Assembly (NCBI GenBank): GCA_013141495.1
Contig: JABFQV010000008.1
Location: 124,001-188,000, forward strand
From: Methylotenera sp.
GTDB lineage: Bacteria > Pseudomonadota > Gammaproteobacteria > Burkholderiales > Methylophilaceae
Direction: 5' to 3'
Length of the DNA: 64,000 bases
Shown here piece after piece: positions 38,339-46,959 of this stretch (the first letter of the stretch is position 1; every line of letters starts with the position of its first letter). The position numbers and the translations under genes were made by a program. A model generated the notes under the pieces. The model saw only the letters and a program-made list of their open reading frames with translations. It was not told where the DNA came from and searched no databases.

Positions 38339-41300
38339 ATGAAGAATATCAATCAGATTAAATTTTCTTTAACGTGCCTCATACGATGGGTTGTTTGTGT
38401 GGTGATATTATTCTCGGCCAGCGTCGCTATGGCAGCGGATAAGGTGGCTTTGCTATCTACCAGCTTTGTACTTGAGCGCAAGTTCCAGCTGTTAGAACAG
38501 GCTGCCATAAAGCAAGGTATGGTGCTAGCCTGGGTGCAGGTAGATAAGGCAAGTGATGGTGACATTGCCAATGCGCTGAAGGGAGTAGGTTTAGTGATTA
38601 TTGATGCTCCCAGAAGTGATGACCAAGCGGTGATAGAGCGCTTCGCAGGAAAGTTGTTGCGTAATCTAACGCTACCTACAACTAGCATCAACACCATGAG
38701 CCAGCCAAGAACCAAAGCGGTTAATCAAGATGCCGCGACATCGCAACGCCTGTTTGAATACTACATAGCTGGCACGCAGGCTAATCATGAAAGGTTGTTT
38801 CAGTATATTAAGGTGTTATTACATGGGGGTGATTTAACGCAAGTACCGCCACCGATTGCATTGCCCAATGGCGGCATTTATCACCCTGCTTACAAGCAAG
38901 TAGTGTTTGATAACTTGCCAGATTATTTAACGTGGTGGGAAAAGCACGCAGGTAAGAGCACTCAACAGCGCCCAATCATTGGCATGGAAACCTCGTCTAG
39001 TTACTTATCTGACGGGCAAGCCAGAATGTTGGATGAAACCATTGCCGCCTTAGAAAAAGCAGGGGCTGTGCCTATTGTGTTTTATCGCTCTACTCGCTTA
39101 GCTAGAGCGCAAGCGGCACAGGCTAATCAAGAAAGTCAAGCACGCACAACTGAACAAGTGGTCACGCAGACTGGCCGTCCAGCAACTGCCACAACCACTG
39201 CGACAGTAACAGGTCGACCCGTCAGAAATCAGCCAACAGAAGATAACCCGCTCGGCTTTCCTAACCCAAAAGAAACGCAAAAAGTGGAAGTTAATGAGCC
39301 GTTAATCACGCAAAATGGCAAAGTGATTTTAAATGTGTTGCTGGTGAATACCTTTTTAGGGGGCAACCCAGATAGGCGTAAAGCCTGGCATCAGGCCATG
39401 GGCATTCCCGTCATCAATATACTTTCTTACCGTAGTGGAACACGCGCGGATTACATGAAGGACAACGCAGGCGTGAGCAGTTTTATGCTGCCTTTTACGC
39501 TGACCACCTCAGAATATATTGGGATGCAAGACCCCGTTTTATTGATGGTGAAAGAAGACGGTGAGCTAGTGACGATTCCTGAGCAAATGGACATGTTAGT
39601 TGGTAAGGCGATTAACCTAGCCAAGTTGCAAACTTTGCCGAATGAACAAAAAAAAGTGGCGCTGTTGTTTTGGAATCACCCACCAGGTGAGAAAAATCAA
39701 GGGGCCTCTAATATGAATGTGCCACGTTCAATTGAACATTTGGTGAATCAATTACGCGCTGAAGGGTACGTATTTGATACGGTGGACGAGCAACGCATGA
39801 TTGCCACAGTTGGGAAAATGTTAAGGCCAGCTTACCGTAAAGGCGGTTTGGTTGAGTTGATGCAAACGCCCCATTGGGATTTTTTACCCTTGGCAGAATA
39901 CAAGCGCTGGTATGCCACTTTGCCTGAATCGGTGAGGCGTGATGTTGAAAAAAGCTGGGGCGCGCCAGAAAGTAGTGCATCTATTGCCACAAAGAATGGT
40001 GTCAAAGGTTTCGTGATTCCACGCATGAAGTTGGGTAATTTAGTGGTGATGCCGCAACCCTCACGTGGCGAAATGGCCTCGGACGAAAAAGAGAAAAAAC
40101 TATTTCACGATACCAAAATGCCTTTGGGGCATAGCTACATGGCAGGTTATTTGTGGATACGCGAGCAGCTCAAAGCCGATGCGATTATTCACTTTGGTAC
40201 ACATGGCAGCCAAGAATGGTCGCCAGGTAAAGAGCGCGGCTTATGGGCGTTTGATTATCCAAACATTTTAGTGGGCAATGTGCCGATTATTTACCCCTAC
40301 ATTGTCGATAATATAGGCGAAGCTATTCACGTAAAGCGGCGTGGGCGAGGTGTGATTGTAAGCTACCAAACGCCAGCTTTTGCACCTGCGGGCTTGTCTG
40401 ATGATTTTGTTCAAATAAATGATTTGATTCGTGAGTATCAATCGCTAGATCAAGGCTTAGTCAAAGATAACAACCGCAAGTTGATTGCTGAGCAAGCGGT
40501 AAAGATGAACATTCATAAAGATTTAAATATTCAGGCGGCTGATTTAGAACGTGATTTTGATAAACACCTGCGTGATATTGAAGATTATTTAGAAGAATTA
40601 GGTTCAGCCCAGCAGCCATTAGGCTTGCACACGATGGGCAAAGATGCCGAGCAAGCGCATTTGGTAAGCAATGTGATGCAAATGCTCGGTCAACCCTTAT
40701 ACGATGCGCTGGGCATTAAAAATGCAAAAGCGTTGTTTCGCGATGATTATCGCAATTTAGCGCAAACAGCACCATATCAATTTGTATTAAAAAATGTATT
40801 TTCAGACAAACCTCTCAGTGAGATTGAAGACGCAAAATTACGCACGCTCGCAGAAAAAGGGCGTAAGTTTTTGGTTGATTTACATGCCAATTGGGAAACC
40901 GAAGCGGTTAGTTTAGGCTTATCTGCACGCTGGATAGACCCCTCTTACGGCGGAGACCCCATTCGTAACCCAGATGCGCTACATACAGGGCGCAATATGT
41001 ACGGGTTTGACCCCTCACGTGTGCCGACAAAAGCCGCTTATGAAGCGGGTAAGCAAGCGATGGAGCAACTGATTGTTTCGCATCAAGCAACGCATGGAAA
41101 ATTTCCAGAGAAACTGGCCTTTACCATGTGGAGTACTGAAACTATGCGCCATTTAGGGATGCTTGAAGCCGAGATTATGTTTGCCATGGGCGTGCGCCCG
41201 CAGTGGGATGAAGGTGGGCGCGTAATCGGCATGGAGGTGATTCCACAAAAAGAGTTGGGTCGTCCGCGCATCGACACGGTGATTTCACTTACTGGGCTTT

Positions 41301-42538
41301 ATCGTGACCAGTTTCCCAATGTGATGGAGCGCTTTAACGAGGCGATTGTGATGGTGGCCGCCATGGATGAGGAGGACAAATTTAATTTTGTGCGCGCCAA
41401 TACCACACGCATTAAGGCGCAGTTAATAAAGCAAGGTATTGCGCCAGAGCAGGCTGAAGAATTTGCATTAACCCGTGTTTTTGGTAACGAAAGCGGTGAT
41501 TACAGCACGCGGCTCACTAATGCATCGCTAGCTTCAGACCAATGGAGGGAGGGGGATGGTCAGTTAGAAAAACTTTATCTCGCGCGTATGTCTTGGGCTT
41601 ACGGGCCAAATACGGCTAATTGGAGTAAGAAGTTAGCCGACCCTTCAGGGCAAGAAATCAACGCGTATGCGGAACATTTAAAAGGCACCAGTGCCGCTGT
41701 GTTTTCGCGCTCATCCAACTTGAAAGGTTTATTGGATACCGATCATCCCTTTGAGTTTTTAGGGGGTATTTCTATGGCAGTACGCTATTTAGACGGTAAA
41801 AGCCCGCAACTTTATATTTCTAACATGCGCGACCCCAAACAAGCCAAGTTAGAAACCGCCGAAAAATTCATGGCTAAAGAGTTGCGCGCGGTATATCAGC
41901 ATCCGCACTGGATGGCTGAAATGCAAAAAGAAGGTTATTCAGGCACTTTGCAAATGCTCAATACCATCAATAATTTTTGGGGTTGGCAGGTGATGGATAG
42001 AAATATCGTACGCGATGATCAATGGCAAGAGTTTCACGAAACGTATGTGAAAGATCGCTACAAACTCGGTACACGGGAATGGTTTGAAAAATCCAACCCA
42101 ACCGCATTGGCGCAAATTGCTGAGCGTATGCTAGAGGCCATTCGTAAAGATTACTGGAAAGCCGATGAACAGACCAAACGTGAATTAGTGCAGGTTTACC
42201 AAGAGATTGCACAAAAACACGATGTGCATACGAATAATGAAACGTTTAAAGCGTATGTGAAAGAATTGTCAAAAGGCTATGGTGTTAATGTGCCATCTTC
42301 TACTAACGCGGCAAAACCAAAAGCCAGTGCAAAGGCAGCAACACAACAGCCTCAACTTCAAGAAAAAGCCAAACAGTTGCAACCCAAAGTGCCAGATGTT
42401 GTTCGTGGACAGGAAATGCGCGAAGTGGAACGCAAAAAACAATTAGACCAACTTATCTGGATATATGTTTGGATGATTATTGGGGTAGTATTGGCGGGTA
42501 TTGGCTATCAGGCATGGCGTACAAGGCGCGCTAATTAG
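38339..42538 (+). CDS. CobN/HmuS-like chelatase family protein, exported and membrane-anchored
   Basis: 1399 residues. The CobN/BchH/HmuS fold is shown by HFGTHGSQEWSPGKERG (about 618-634), PQWDEGGRVIGMEVIPQKEL followed by GRPRIDTVISLTG, FEFLGGISMAVRYLDGK and NPTALAQIAERMLEAIRK. It has an N-terminal signal (VVCVVILFSASVAMA, about 18-32) and a C-terminal helix (IYVWMIIGVVLAGIGY) ending RTRRAN, so the large domain should face the periplasm. Cytosolic CobN works with CobS/CobT ATPases, and neither gene is here. The arrangement recalls HmuS of Bacteroidetes, a CobN relative reported to remove iron from heme. A Thr/Gln-rich insertion lies at about 260-320. Substrate could be heme, a corrinoid or another metal chelate. 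Confidence 0.82.
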   Translation: MKNINQIKFSLTCLIRWVVCVVILFSASVAMAADKVALLSTSFVLERKFQLLEQAAIKQGMVLAWVQVDKASDGDIANALKGVGLVIIDAPRSDDQAVIERFAGKLLRNLTLPTTSINTMSQPRTKAVNQDAATSQRLFEYYIAGTQANHERLFQYIKVLLHGGDLTQVPPPIALPNGGIYHPAYKQVVFDNLPDYLTWWEKHAGKSTQQRPIIGMETSSSYLSDGQARMLDETIAALEKAGAVPIVFYRSTRLARAQAAQANQESQARTTEQVVTQTGRPATATTTATVTGRPVRNQPTEDNPLGFPNPKETQKVEVNEPLITQNGKVILNVLLVNTFLGGNPDRRKAWHQAMGIPVINILSYRSGTRADYMKDNAGVSSFMLPFTLTTSEYIGMQDPVLLMVKEDGELVTIPEQMDMLVGKAINLAKLQTLPNEQKKVALLFWNHPPGEKNQGASNMNVPRSIEHLVNQLRAEGYVFDTVDEQRMIATVGKMLRPAYRKGGLVELMQTPHWDFLPLAEYKRWYATLPESVRRDVEKSWGAPESSASIATKNGVKGFVIPRMKLGNLVVMPQPSRGEMASDEKEKKLFHDTKMPLGHSYMAGYLWIREQLKADAIIHFGTHGSQEWSPGKERGLWAFDYPNILVGNVPIIYPYIVDNIGEAIHVKRRGRGVIVSYQTPAFAPAGLSDDFVQINDLIREYQSLDQGLVKDNNRKLIAEQAVKMNIHKDLNIQAADLERDFDKHLRDIEDYLEELGSAQQPLGLHTMGKDAEQAHLVSNVMQMLGQPLYDALGIKNAKALFRDDYRNLAQTAPYQFVLKNVFSDKPLSEIEDAKLRTLAEKGRKFLVDLHANWETEAVSLGLSARWIDPSYGGDPIRNPDALHTGRNMYGFDPSRVPTKAAYEAGKQAMEQLIVSHQATHGKFPEKLAFTMWSTETMRHLGMLEAEIMFAMGVRPQWDEGGRVIGMEVIPQKELGRPRIDTVISLTGLYRDQFPNVMERFNEAIVMVAAMDEEDKFNFVRANTTRIKAQLIKQGIAPEQAEEFALTRVFGNESGDYSTRLTNASLASDQWREGDGQLEKLYLARMSWAYGPNTANWSKKLADPSGQEINAYAEHLKGTSAAVFSRSSNLKGLLDTDHPFEFLGGISMAVRYLDGKSPQLYISNMRDPKQAKLETAEKFMAKELRAVYQHPHWMAEMQKEGYSGTLQMLNTINNFWGWQVMDRNIVRDDQWQEFHETYVKDRYKLGTREWFEKSNPTALAQIAERMLEAIRKDYWKADEQTKRELVQVYQEIAQKHDVHTNNETFKAYVKELSKGYGVNVPSSTNAAKPKASAKAATQQPQLQEKAKQLQPKVPDVVRGQEMREVERKKQLDQLIWIYVWMIIGVVLAGIGYQAWRTRRAN

Positions 42539-42574
42539 GAATTTGGCAATATATTTAATGTAAAGGGGTAACGC

Positions 42575-43096
42575 GTGAACGCACTTGAAAGTTTGTTATA
42601 TGAAGTATCCAAATGGTTCTTAACACCAGTACTGGTAGTGCTTACACTCATGTTTATTTATGCACTGTTCGCATTTGGCATGTTGATGTTTGATGTAATT
42701 TTACGTTTGGTCAAAGGTCGCGGTATTTCACCCTTGCTGCAATTCGCGAAAAAAAATCCACACGCCAACCAAGAGACATTAGAGCTACATTTACTCAAGT
42801 TAATTGAGCCGCTACGCATTACCAGCCGCATTGCGCCGATGTTGGGGTTGGTGGCAACCATGATTCCCATGGGGCCAGCGTTGATAGCAGTTTCATCTGG
42901 CGATTCACAAGGCATTGCACAAAATCTGATTGTGGCGTTTTCAGCCGTTATCGTGGCTTTACTCGCTGCTGCTATCACCTACCTGGTGTTGTCGATTCGC
43001 CGCCGCTGGCTATTGCACGATTTAAATGAAATTCTCAGTAGTAAAATAGCCATTACAGTAGCACCTGATCACCGCGCAGGGGTGGTGCATGGCTGA
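42575..43096 (+). CDS. MotA/TolQ/ExbB-family proton channel subunit of the chelatase module
   Basis: 173 residues from GTG 42575 with AAAGGGG seven bases upstream. Three membrane helices are visible (about 15-40, 88-110, 118-142). TSRIAPMLGLVATMIPMGPA is the ExbB/TolQ core. It is shorter than the true ExbB encoded later in the operon and overlaps the DUF2149 gene by eight bases. The same pair occurs beside CobN-like genes in methanogens and in hmu loci of Bacteroidetes, as I recall. It therefore probably energises or anchors the CobN-like protein rather than TonB. Confidence 0.8.
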   Translation: MNALESLLYEVSKWFLTPVLVVLTLMFIYALFAFGMLMFDVILRLVKGRGISPLLQFAKKNPHANQETLELHLLKLIEPLRITSRIAPMLGLVATMIPMGPALIAVSSGDSQGIAQNLIVAFSAVIVALLAAAITYLVLSIRRRWLLHDLNEILSSKIAITVAPDHRAGVVHG

Positions 43097-43427
43097 CCGT
43101 AAACCACTTAATATTTTAGATGACGACGATGGCGATGATCCGATTCTTTCGGTCGTGAATATTATTGATGTATTTTTAGTCATTATCGCTGTGTTGCTGA
43201 TTGCAGTGATGGAGAATCCACTCAATCCATTTGCTATGCAGGATGCAGTAGTGATTAAAAATCCTGGTAAAGAAAATATGGAAATGCTGGTGAAGCAAGG
43301 CAAGGAGCTTAAACAATATAAATCTTCAGGAAAAATTGGGGAGGGTCAGGGGGCAAAAGCTGGAACGGCTTATCGCCTAAAAGATGGCTCTATGATATAC
43401 GTGCCAGAAGGAGATTCTGTAGATTGA
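43089..43427 (+). CDS. DUF2149 protein (ExbD-like partner)
   Basis: 112 residues. One N-terminal membrane helix (VVNIIDVFLVIIAVLLIAVM, about 22-41) carries an aspartate, D27, in the position of the ExbD channel Asp. A periplasmic part follows with NPGKENMEMLVKQG and GTAYRLKDGSMIYVPEG, the signature I recognise for DUF2149. It overlaps both neighbours, which implies tight co-translation with the ExbB-like protein. No enzymatic role is known. Confidence 0.82.
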   Translation: MADRKPLNILDDDDGDDPILSVVNIIDVFLVIIAVLLIAVMENPLNPFAMQDAVVIKNPGKENMEMLVKQGKELKQYKSSGKIGEGQGAKAGTAYRLKDGSMIYVPEGDSVD

Positions 43428-44107
43428 AGGCCACGCTAACTCAACAGCCTATTGATAAATTTATAGCCTTGCTCCTTGTTTTGGTGCTGCACGGCGCATT
43501 GTTCTACGCAGCCATGAGCTATAAGCTCATTCCGCCGCCACAAGAGGCGGTGACTTTGTTTGTTCATTTAATAAACCCAGTACCTCCTAAAAAAGAAGAG
43601 CCCCCACCACCAAAACCACCCAAACCGCTGCCACCGAAACAGGTAACACTGGTGAAAGAGAGGCCAATTCTGCGGCCAGAACCAGTTCCAGTGTTAGTGG
43701 CGGAAACACCGGTCACGCAGGTGACAGACTACGTGGCGCCTGCACCTCCGCCAGTGCCTGTGGTTGAAGCCCCACCTGCGCCAGAACCTGAACCTGTGGC
43801 TCCAGCCAAACCGACTGGACCCATTACACTAACTTCAGATTTATCTTTGACTTGTCCGCAACGCACGTTACCAAACTACCCGGCGGCATCACGTCGTGCG
43901 GGAGAGCATGGGCGGGTAGTGTTGCGAGTAGAGTTAGATGAGGCTGGGCAAATTACTGGAGTAAAAGTAAAAGAGAGCTCGGGTCATAAAAGGTTAGATG
44001 AGGCTGGGCTAGCGGCAGTTAAAACATGGCAGTGTGATGCTGCCATGCGTGACGGCAAAGCGGTACGTGCGGTTGCGATGCAACCATTTGATTTTATTTT
44101 AAATTGA
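43424..44107 (+). CDS. tonB: TonB energy transducer
   Basis: 227 residues from a TTG start that overlaps the DUF2149 stop (TTGA). The first ATG comes after the membrane helix and is unsuitable. Residues about 10-30 form the inner-membrane anchor (LLLVLVLHGALFYAAMSY) with the functional His-18-like residue in VLHGA. A Pro/Glu/Lys-rich spacer (about 45-135) crosses the periplasm. The TonB C-terminal domain follows (about 145-227, YPAASRRAGEHGRVVLRVEL and WQC). It should energise the two receptors in the same operon. Confidence 0.92.
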   Translation: MKATLTQQPIDKFIALLLVLVLHGALFYAAMSYKLIPPPQEAVTLFVHLINPVPPKKEEPPPPKPPKPLPPKQVTLVKERPILRPEPVPVLVAETPVTQVTDYVAPAPPPVPVVEAPPAPEPEPVAPAKPTGPITLTSDLSLTCPQRTLPNYPAASRRAGEHGRVVLRVELDEAGQITGVKVKESSGHKRLDEAGLAAVKTWQCDAAMRDGKAVRAVAMQPFDFILN

Positions 44108-44130
44108 TGTAACTTTAGAGGTGGTTTGAA

Positions 44131-44844
44131 ATGTCACATGATTTAGGTGTTGCGCATTTTGTTGCGCAGATTGATACGGTAGGAAAAGTGGTATTGGTGT
44201 TTTTGCTCATTCTTTCAATAGCCACTTGGTATTTGGTGTTTACCAAAGGGTTGGCTAATTGGTTAGAGGCAAGGCGTGCCAAGGTGTTTCTGGATAAACT
44301 TTGGCAACAACCTTCTATTGATGACTTAAATACAGGCTTGAAGAAAAATAAGCCGGATAATGCTTTTGCAATACTCGCGGCAGAAGGCTTGGCGGCAACC
44401 CGTCATGCCAGTGGTTATGACGTGCAAAAGCTGGTGGCCGTTGGCGGTATATCCGAGTTTATGACACGAGCTATTCGCAATGGTATTGATCAGGAGTCTG
44501 CACGCTGTGAGAATGGCTTAACGGTACTGGCATCAGCGGGTTCTGCATCGCCCTATATTGGTTTATTTGGCACGGTATGGGCAATTTATCATGCTTTGGT
44601 GAATATTGGGATTTCAGGCCAAGGCACGCTAGATAAGGTGGCAGGTCCAGTAGGTGAGGCGTTGATCATGACTGCAATCGGTTTGGCTGTGGCGATTCCT
44701 GCAGTGTTTGCATACAACGCTTTTAATCGTCGTAACCGTATGTGGCTGGCTAAACTTGATGCCTTTGCGCATGATTTATTTGTACTACTTACGGTGGGCA
44801 ATGCTCCTGATGAATCCAATAAAACGTCTGGAAGTGCATCGTGA
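44131..44844 (+). CDS. exbB: TonB-system proton channel ExbB
   Basis: 237 residues with three membrane helices and the family core ASAGSASPYIGLFGTVWAIYH plus GPVGEALIMTAIGLAVAIPA. It forms the proton-driven motor with ExbD and TonB in the inner membrane. The C-terminal stop overlaps the exbD start. Its length and sequence are those of ordinary ExbB, unlike the smaller channel encoded upstream. Confidence 0.94.
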   Translation: MSHDLGVAHFVAQIDTVGKVVLVFLLILSIATWYLVFTKGLANWLEARRAKVFLDKLWQQPSIDDLNTGLKKNKPDNAFAILAAEGLAATRHASGYDVQKLVAVGGISEFMTRAIRNGIDQESARCENGLTVLASAGSASPYIGLFGTVWAIYHALVNIGISGQGTLDKVAGPVGEALIMTAIGLAVAIPAVFAYNAFNRRNRMWLAKLDAFAHDLFVLLTVGNAPDESNKTSGSAS

Positions 44845-45257
44845 GTTTCGGCAGCTTTAACTCACAGCAACATCAAGCAAAGGCCGAAATCAACGTGGTG
44901 CCATTGGTAGATGTGATGCTGGTATTGCTGGTGATATTTATCATTACCGCGCCATTACTCACACATTCAGTCAAAATCGACTTACCTAAAGCTTCCAGTA
45001 ACCCCAATATTACCAAGCCAGAACATATTGAATTTGCTATACGTGAAGACGGCAGTTTGTATTGGAATGGTGTGTTGACGCCAAAAGAAACGTTAGTGGC
45101 GCGCTTTGCATTAGAAGCAAAAAAAGATCCGCAACCTGAACTGCATATTCGTGCTGATAGATTAGTGCATTATGAAAAAGTGGCGCAGGTGATGTCAGAT
45201 GCGGCAAAAACAGGGTTAGTACGTATCGGGTTTGTGACTGAGCCTGCGAGTAACTAG
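44841..45257 (+). CDS. exbD: TonB-system ExbD
   Basis: 138 residues from a GTG start in a GTGA overlap with exbB. A single membrane helix (about 20-42) contains the essential aspartate in NVVPLVDVMLVLLVIFIITA. A periplasmic domain follows with HIRADRLVHYEKVAQVMSDA. It completes the TonB-ExbB-ExbD motor of this operon. Confidence 0.94.
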   Translation: MSFGSFNSQQHQAKAEINVVPLVDVMLVLLVIFIITAPLLTHSVKIDLPKASSNPNITKPEHIEFAIREDGSLYWNGVLTPKETLVARFALEAKKDPQPELHIRADRLVHYEKVAQVMSDAAKTGLVRIGFVTEPASN

Positions 45258-45335
45258 ACTGTTAGTGAGCGGGGCTACTTGAGTTTGGCAAAGATTTAAC
45301 AATCCGCTATATTCACCATTGGTACTGTAACTATT

Positions 45336-46016
45336 ATGACAATGATATTCCACTCATTTAAATATAGCGCTTTGCTAAGTGCGTTATTATTTACAAGTAA
45401 TACCATGGCAGCCGAGTCAATTGACTCGCAGCCTACTTCATTGTGCCAGATCGCGAAAGTTCAAGATGGAAATGTTACTGTCGCACTATTGTGGCAGCAG
45501 TTATTTGATGACGGTGCGCATGATTTAGCTATGGCTTTGCCGCGTGTGGGCTCACCTTTAGACGTCAAGCGAGTGACTTTTGGCGGTTTGACAACGTCCA
45601 ACTGCCACTATCCGTCGTTAGCTTTAGCACGTGGTGGAGATTGGGGTTGGCATTTGGCTTGGGTCGTAGCGGGGAGCGCTACTCTAAGTTATGCACGTAT
45701 GGATGGCGAGGCTTGGGTATCTTCACCCACCAAAAAGCTTAGCAAAAATGCTCAGTTAGCAGGACAGCCTGTGATTCTTAGTTGGGAGCACCAAGTATGG
45801 ATTGTTTGGCAAGTGTCTGATGGGCAAGATGCGAGCTTGTTTGCAGTGTTCTCTGCTGATGAAGGACGTTCTTGGCAGGAGGCTAAGTTAGTTGCAAAGA
45901 TTCCTGTCAACAGAGCGCAAAGTAAACTGAGTAAGTTACAGTTAGTCGTTAAAGAACAAAAGCCATATTTAAGTTGGGGTGATGCAACGGAATTGGTGCC
46001 ATTATTTACTTGGTAA
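45336..46016 (+). CDS. Unknown exported protein with a BNR-like repeat
   Basis: 226 residues with a signal peptide (about 1-25, NTMAAES). FSADEGRSWQEAKLV matches one BNR/Asp-box repeat (SxDxGxxW), and LAWVVAGSATLSY and VWIVWQVSDG look like other blades of a small beta-propeller. Two cysteines (near 37 and 88) could form a disulfide. It follows exbD by 78 bases on the same strand and is probably the last gene of the operon. It may bind or present the ligand in the periplasm, which is a guess. No known family was recognised. Confidence 0.65.
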   Translation: MTMIFHSFKYSALLSALLFTSNTMAAESIDSQPTSLCQIAKVQDGNVTVALLWQQLFDDGAHDLAMALPRVGSPLDVKRVTFGGLTTSNCHYPSLALARGGDWGWHLAWVVAGSATLSYARMDGEAWVSSPTKKLSKNAQLAGQPVILSWEHQVWIVWQVSDGQDASLFAVFSADEGRSWQEAKLVAKIPVNRAQSKLSKLQLVVKEQKPYLSWGDATELVPLFTW

Positions 46017-46025
46017 AAACACTTA

Positions 46026-46685
46026 CTAATTGCACCACACTTTAGTGTTATGCGTTAGATCCATCCAAATTGCCCATGCGCTGGCGCCACTGAGTAGTAA
46101 GCCTGCTAAGCGCATGCCATAGGGTTCTACTGCTTTTGTTTTGAGTTTAAGCCACAGCCAAGGCGCTAAAAATAAAGAGGCGCTGGAACCCACTGCAAAA
46201 GCCGCCATACTGACTGCACCATCAAGTGGGTTGCCATTGAATGATGCAATAATCAACGCGGAATATAACAAACCGCATGGCATTAGCGCCCATAACATGC
46301 CGATATAAAAATGACCGCCTTGCTTTACGCTGAGTTTTTTTACATGGCCCCAAATGTTGCGCCCAGCGCGGTCAACCCAAATCGGTTGGCGGGCTAAAAC
46401 CAGTAGCAAAACACCCCAAAAAAAGATTAACACATGAAAAAAGGTCCAAAGCGGGTGTAGCACGGCACTGTAACTTGAAACCCAAGCAATGCTTTGTATG
46501 GCAAAAGTAGCAATTGCGCCCAGCGTGGCATAGCCACACAGACGCCCTAGGTGATAAAGATAGATGCCGTAAGGCTGCTGGGGTGACTGTGTTAATGCGG
46601 TGCAAGCCGCACCGCACATAGCTACGCAGTGAGGGCCGCCAGCTAAGCCCATGATGAGGGCGCTGTAGGTGAGCGCAGATTGCAT
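46026..46685 (-). CDS. SafE/DsbD-like membrane protein of the cbb3 cluster
   Basis: 219 residues, six or seven membrane helices. The N-terminal GLAGGPHCVAMCGAAC is the signature of the TauE/SafE-annotated (DsbD-like, UreH-like) proteins that accompany ccoGH in many proteobacteria. The Cys/His/Met residues could handle copper for cbb3 assembly. It starts three bases after the preceding small gene's stop. It is convergent with the TonB operon, with only nine bases between stops. Confidence 0.78.
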   Translation of the reverse strand: MQSALTYSALIMGLAGGPHCVAMCGAACTALTQSPQQPYGIYLYHLGRLCGYATLGAIATFAIQSIAWVSSYSAVLHPLWTFFHVLIFFWGVLLLVLARQPIWVDRAGRNIWGHVKKLSVKQGGHFYIGMLWALMPCGLLYSALIIASFNGNPLDGAVSMAAFAVGSSASLFLAPWLWLKLKTKAVEPYGMRLAGLLLSGASAWAIWMDLTHNTKVWCN

Positions 46686-46688
46686 GGT

Positions 46689-46949
46689 TTATTGTTTATT
46701 CACACCCGTGGCTGCGTGGTTGCGTGCGCGTCCGGCAGGTTCCAGCGAATTTTTTTGATCCACTGTTAATGACTTGGTGACATTGCCTGAATTTTCTTCA
46801 TGGGCTAGCACTGGGTCCTGACCATTCACGGCGATATATACCGTGGTTAAGCTGGCAACGACGACTATTGCCGGACCTGTAAAAACCAGCCAGGCATAGC
46901 CTGATTTCCACCATTTAGGTTTTTGATTAGAGGGTTGATTGTTTGCCAT
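46689..46949 (-). CDS. FixH/CcoH-like small membrane protein
   Basis: 86 residues with one membrane helix (about 19-41). KPKWWKSGYAWLVFTGPAIVVV resembles the membrane anchor of FixH/CcoH, and the position between ccoG and the SafE-like gene is where ccoH is expected. The periplasmic part is much shorter than in typical FixH, so it may be a reduced version. CcoH supports cbb3 oxidase assembly. Confidence 0.65.
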   Translation of the reverse strand: MANNQPSNQKPKWWKSGYAWLVFTGPAIVVVASLTTVYIAVNGQDPVLAHEENSGNVTKSLTVDQKNSLEPAGRARNHAATGVNKQ

Positions 46950-46959
46950 AACTTAACCT

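Noticed and set aside
38339-42538. Assignment as the cytosolic aerobic cobaltochelatase CobN of B12 synthesis
   Set aside because: The signal peptide, C-terminal anchor and lack of cobS/cobT or other cob genes argue against it, although the fold is the same.
43470-43830. Proline-rich stretch as a repeat element
   Set aside because: It is the normal Pro/Lys/Glu spacer of TonB that spans the periplasm.
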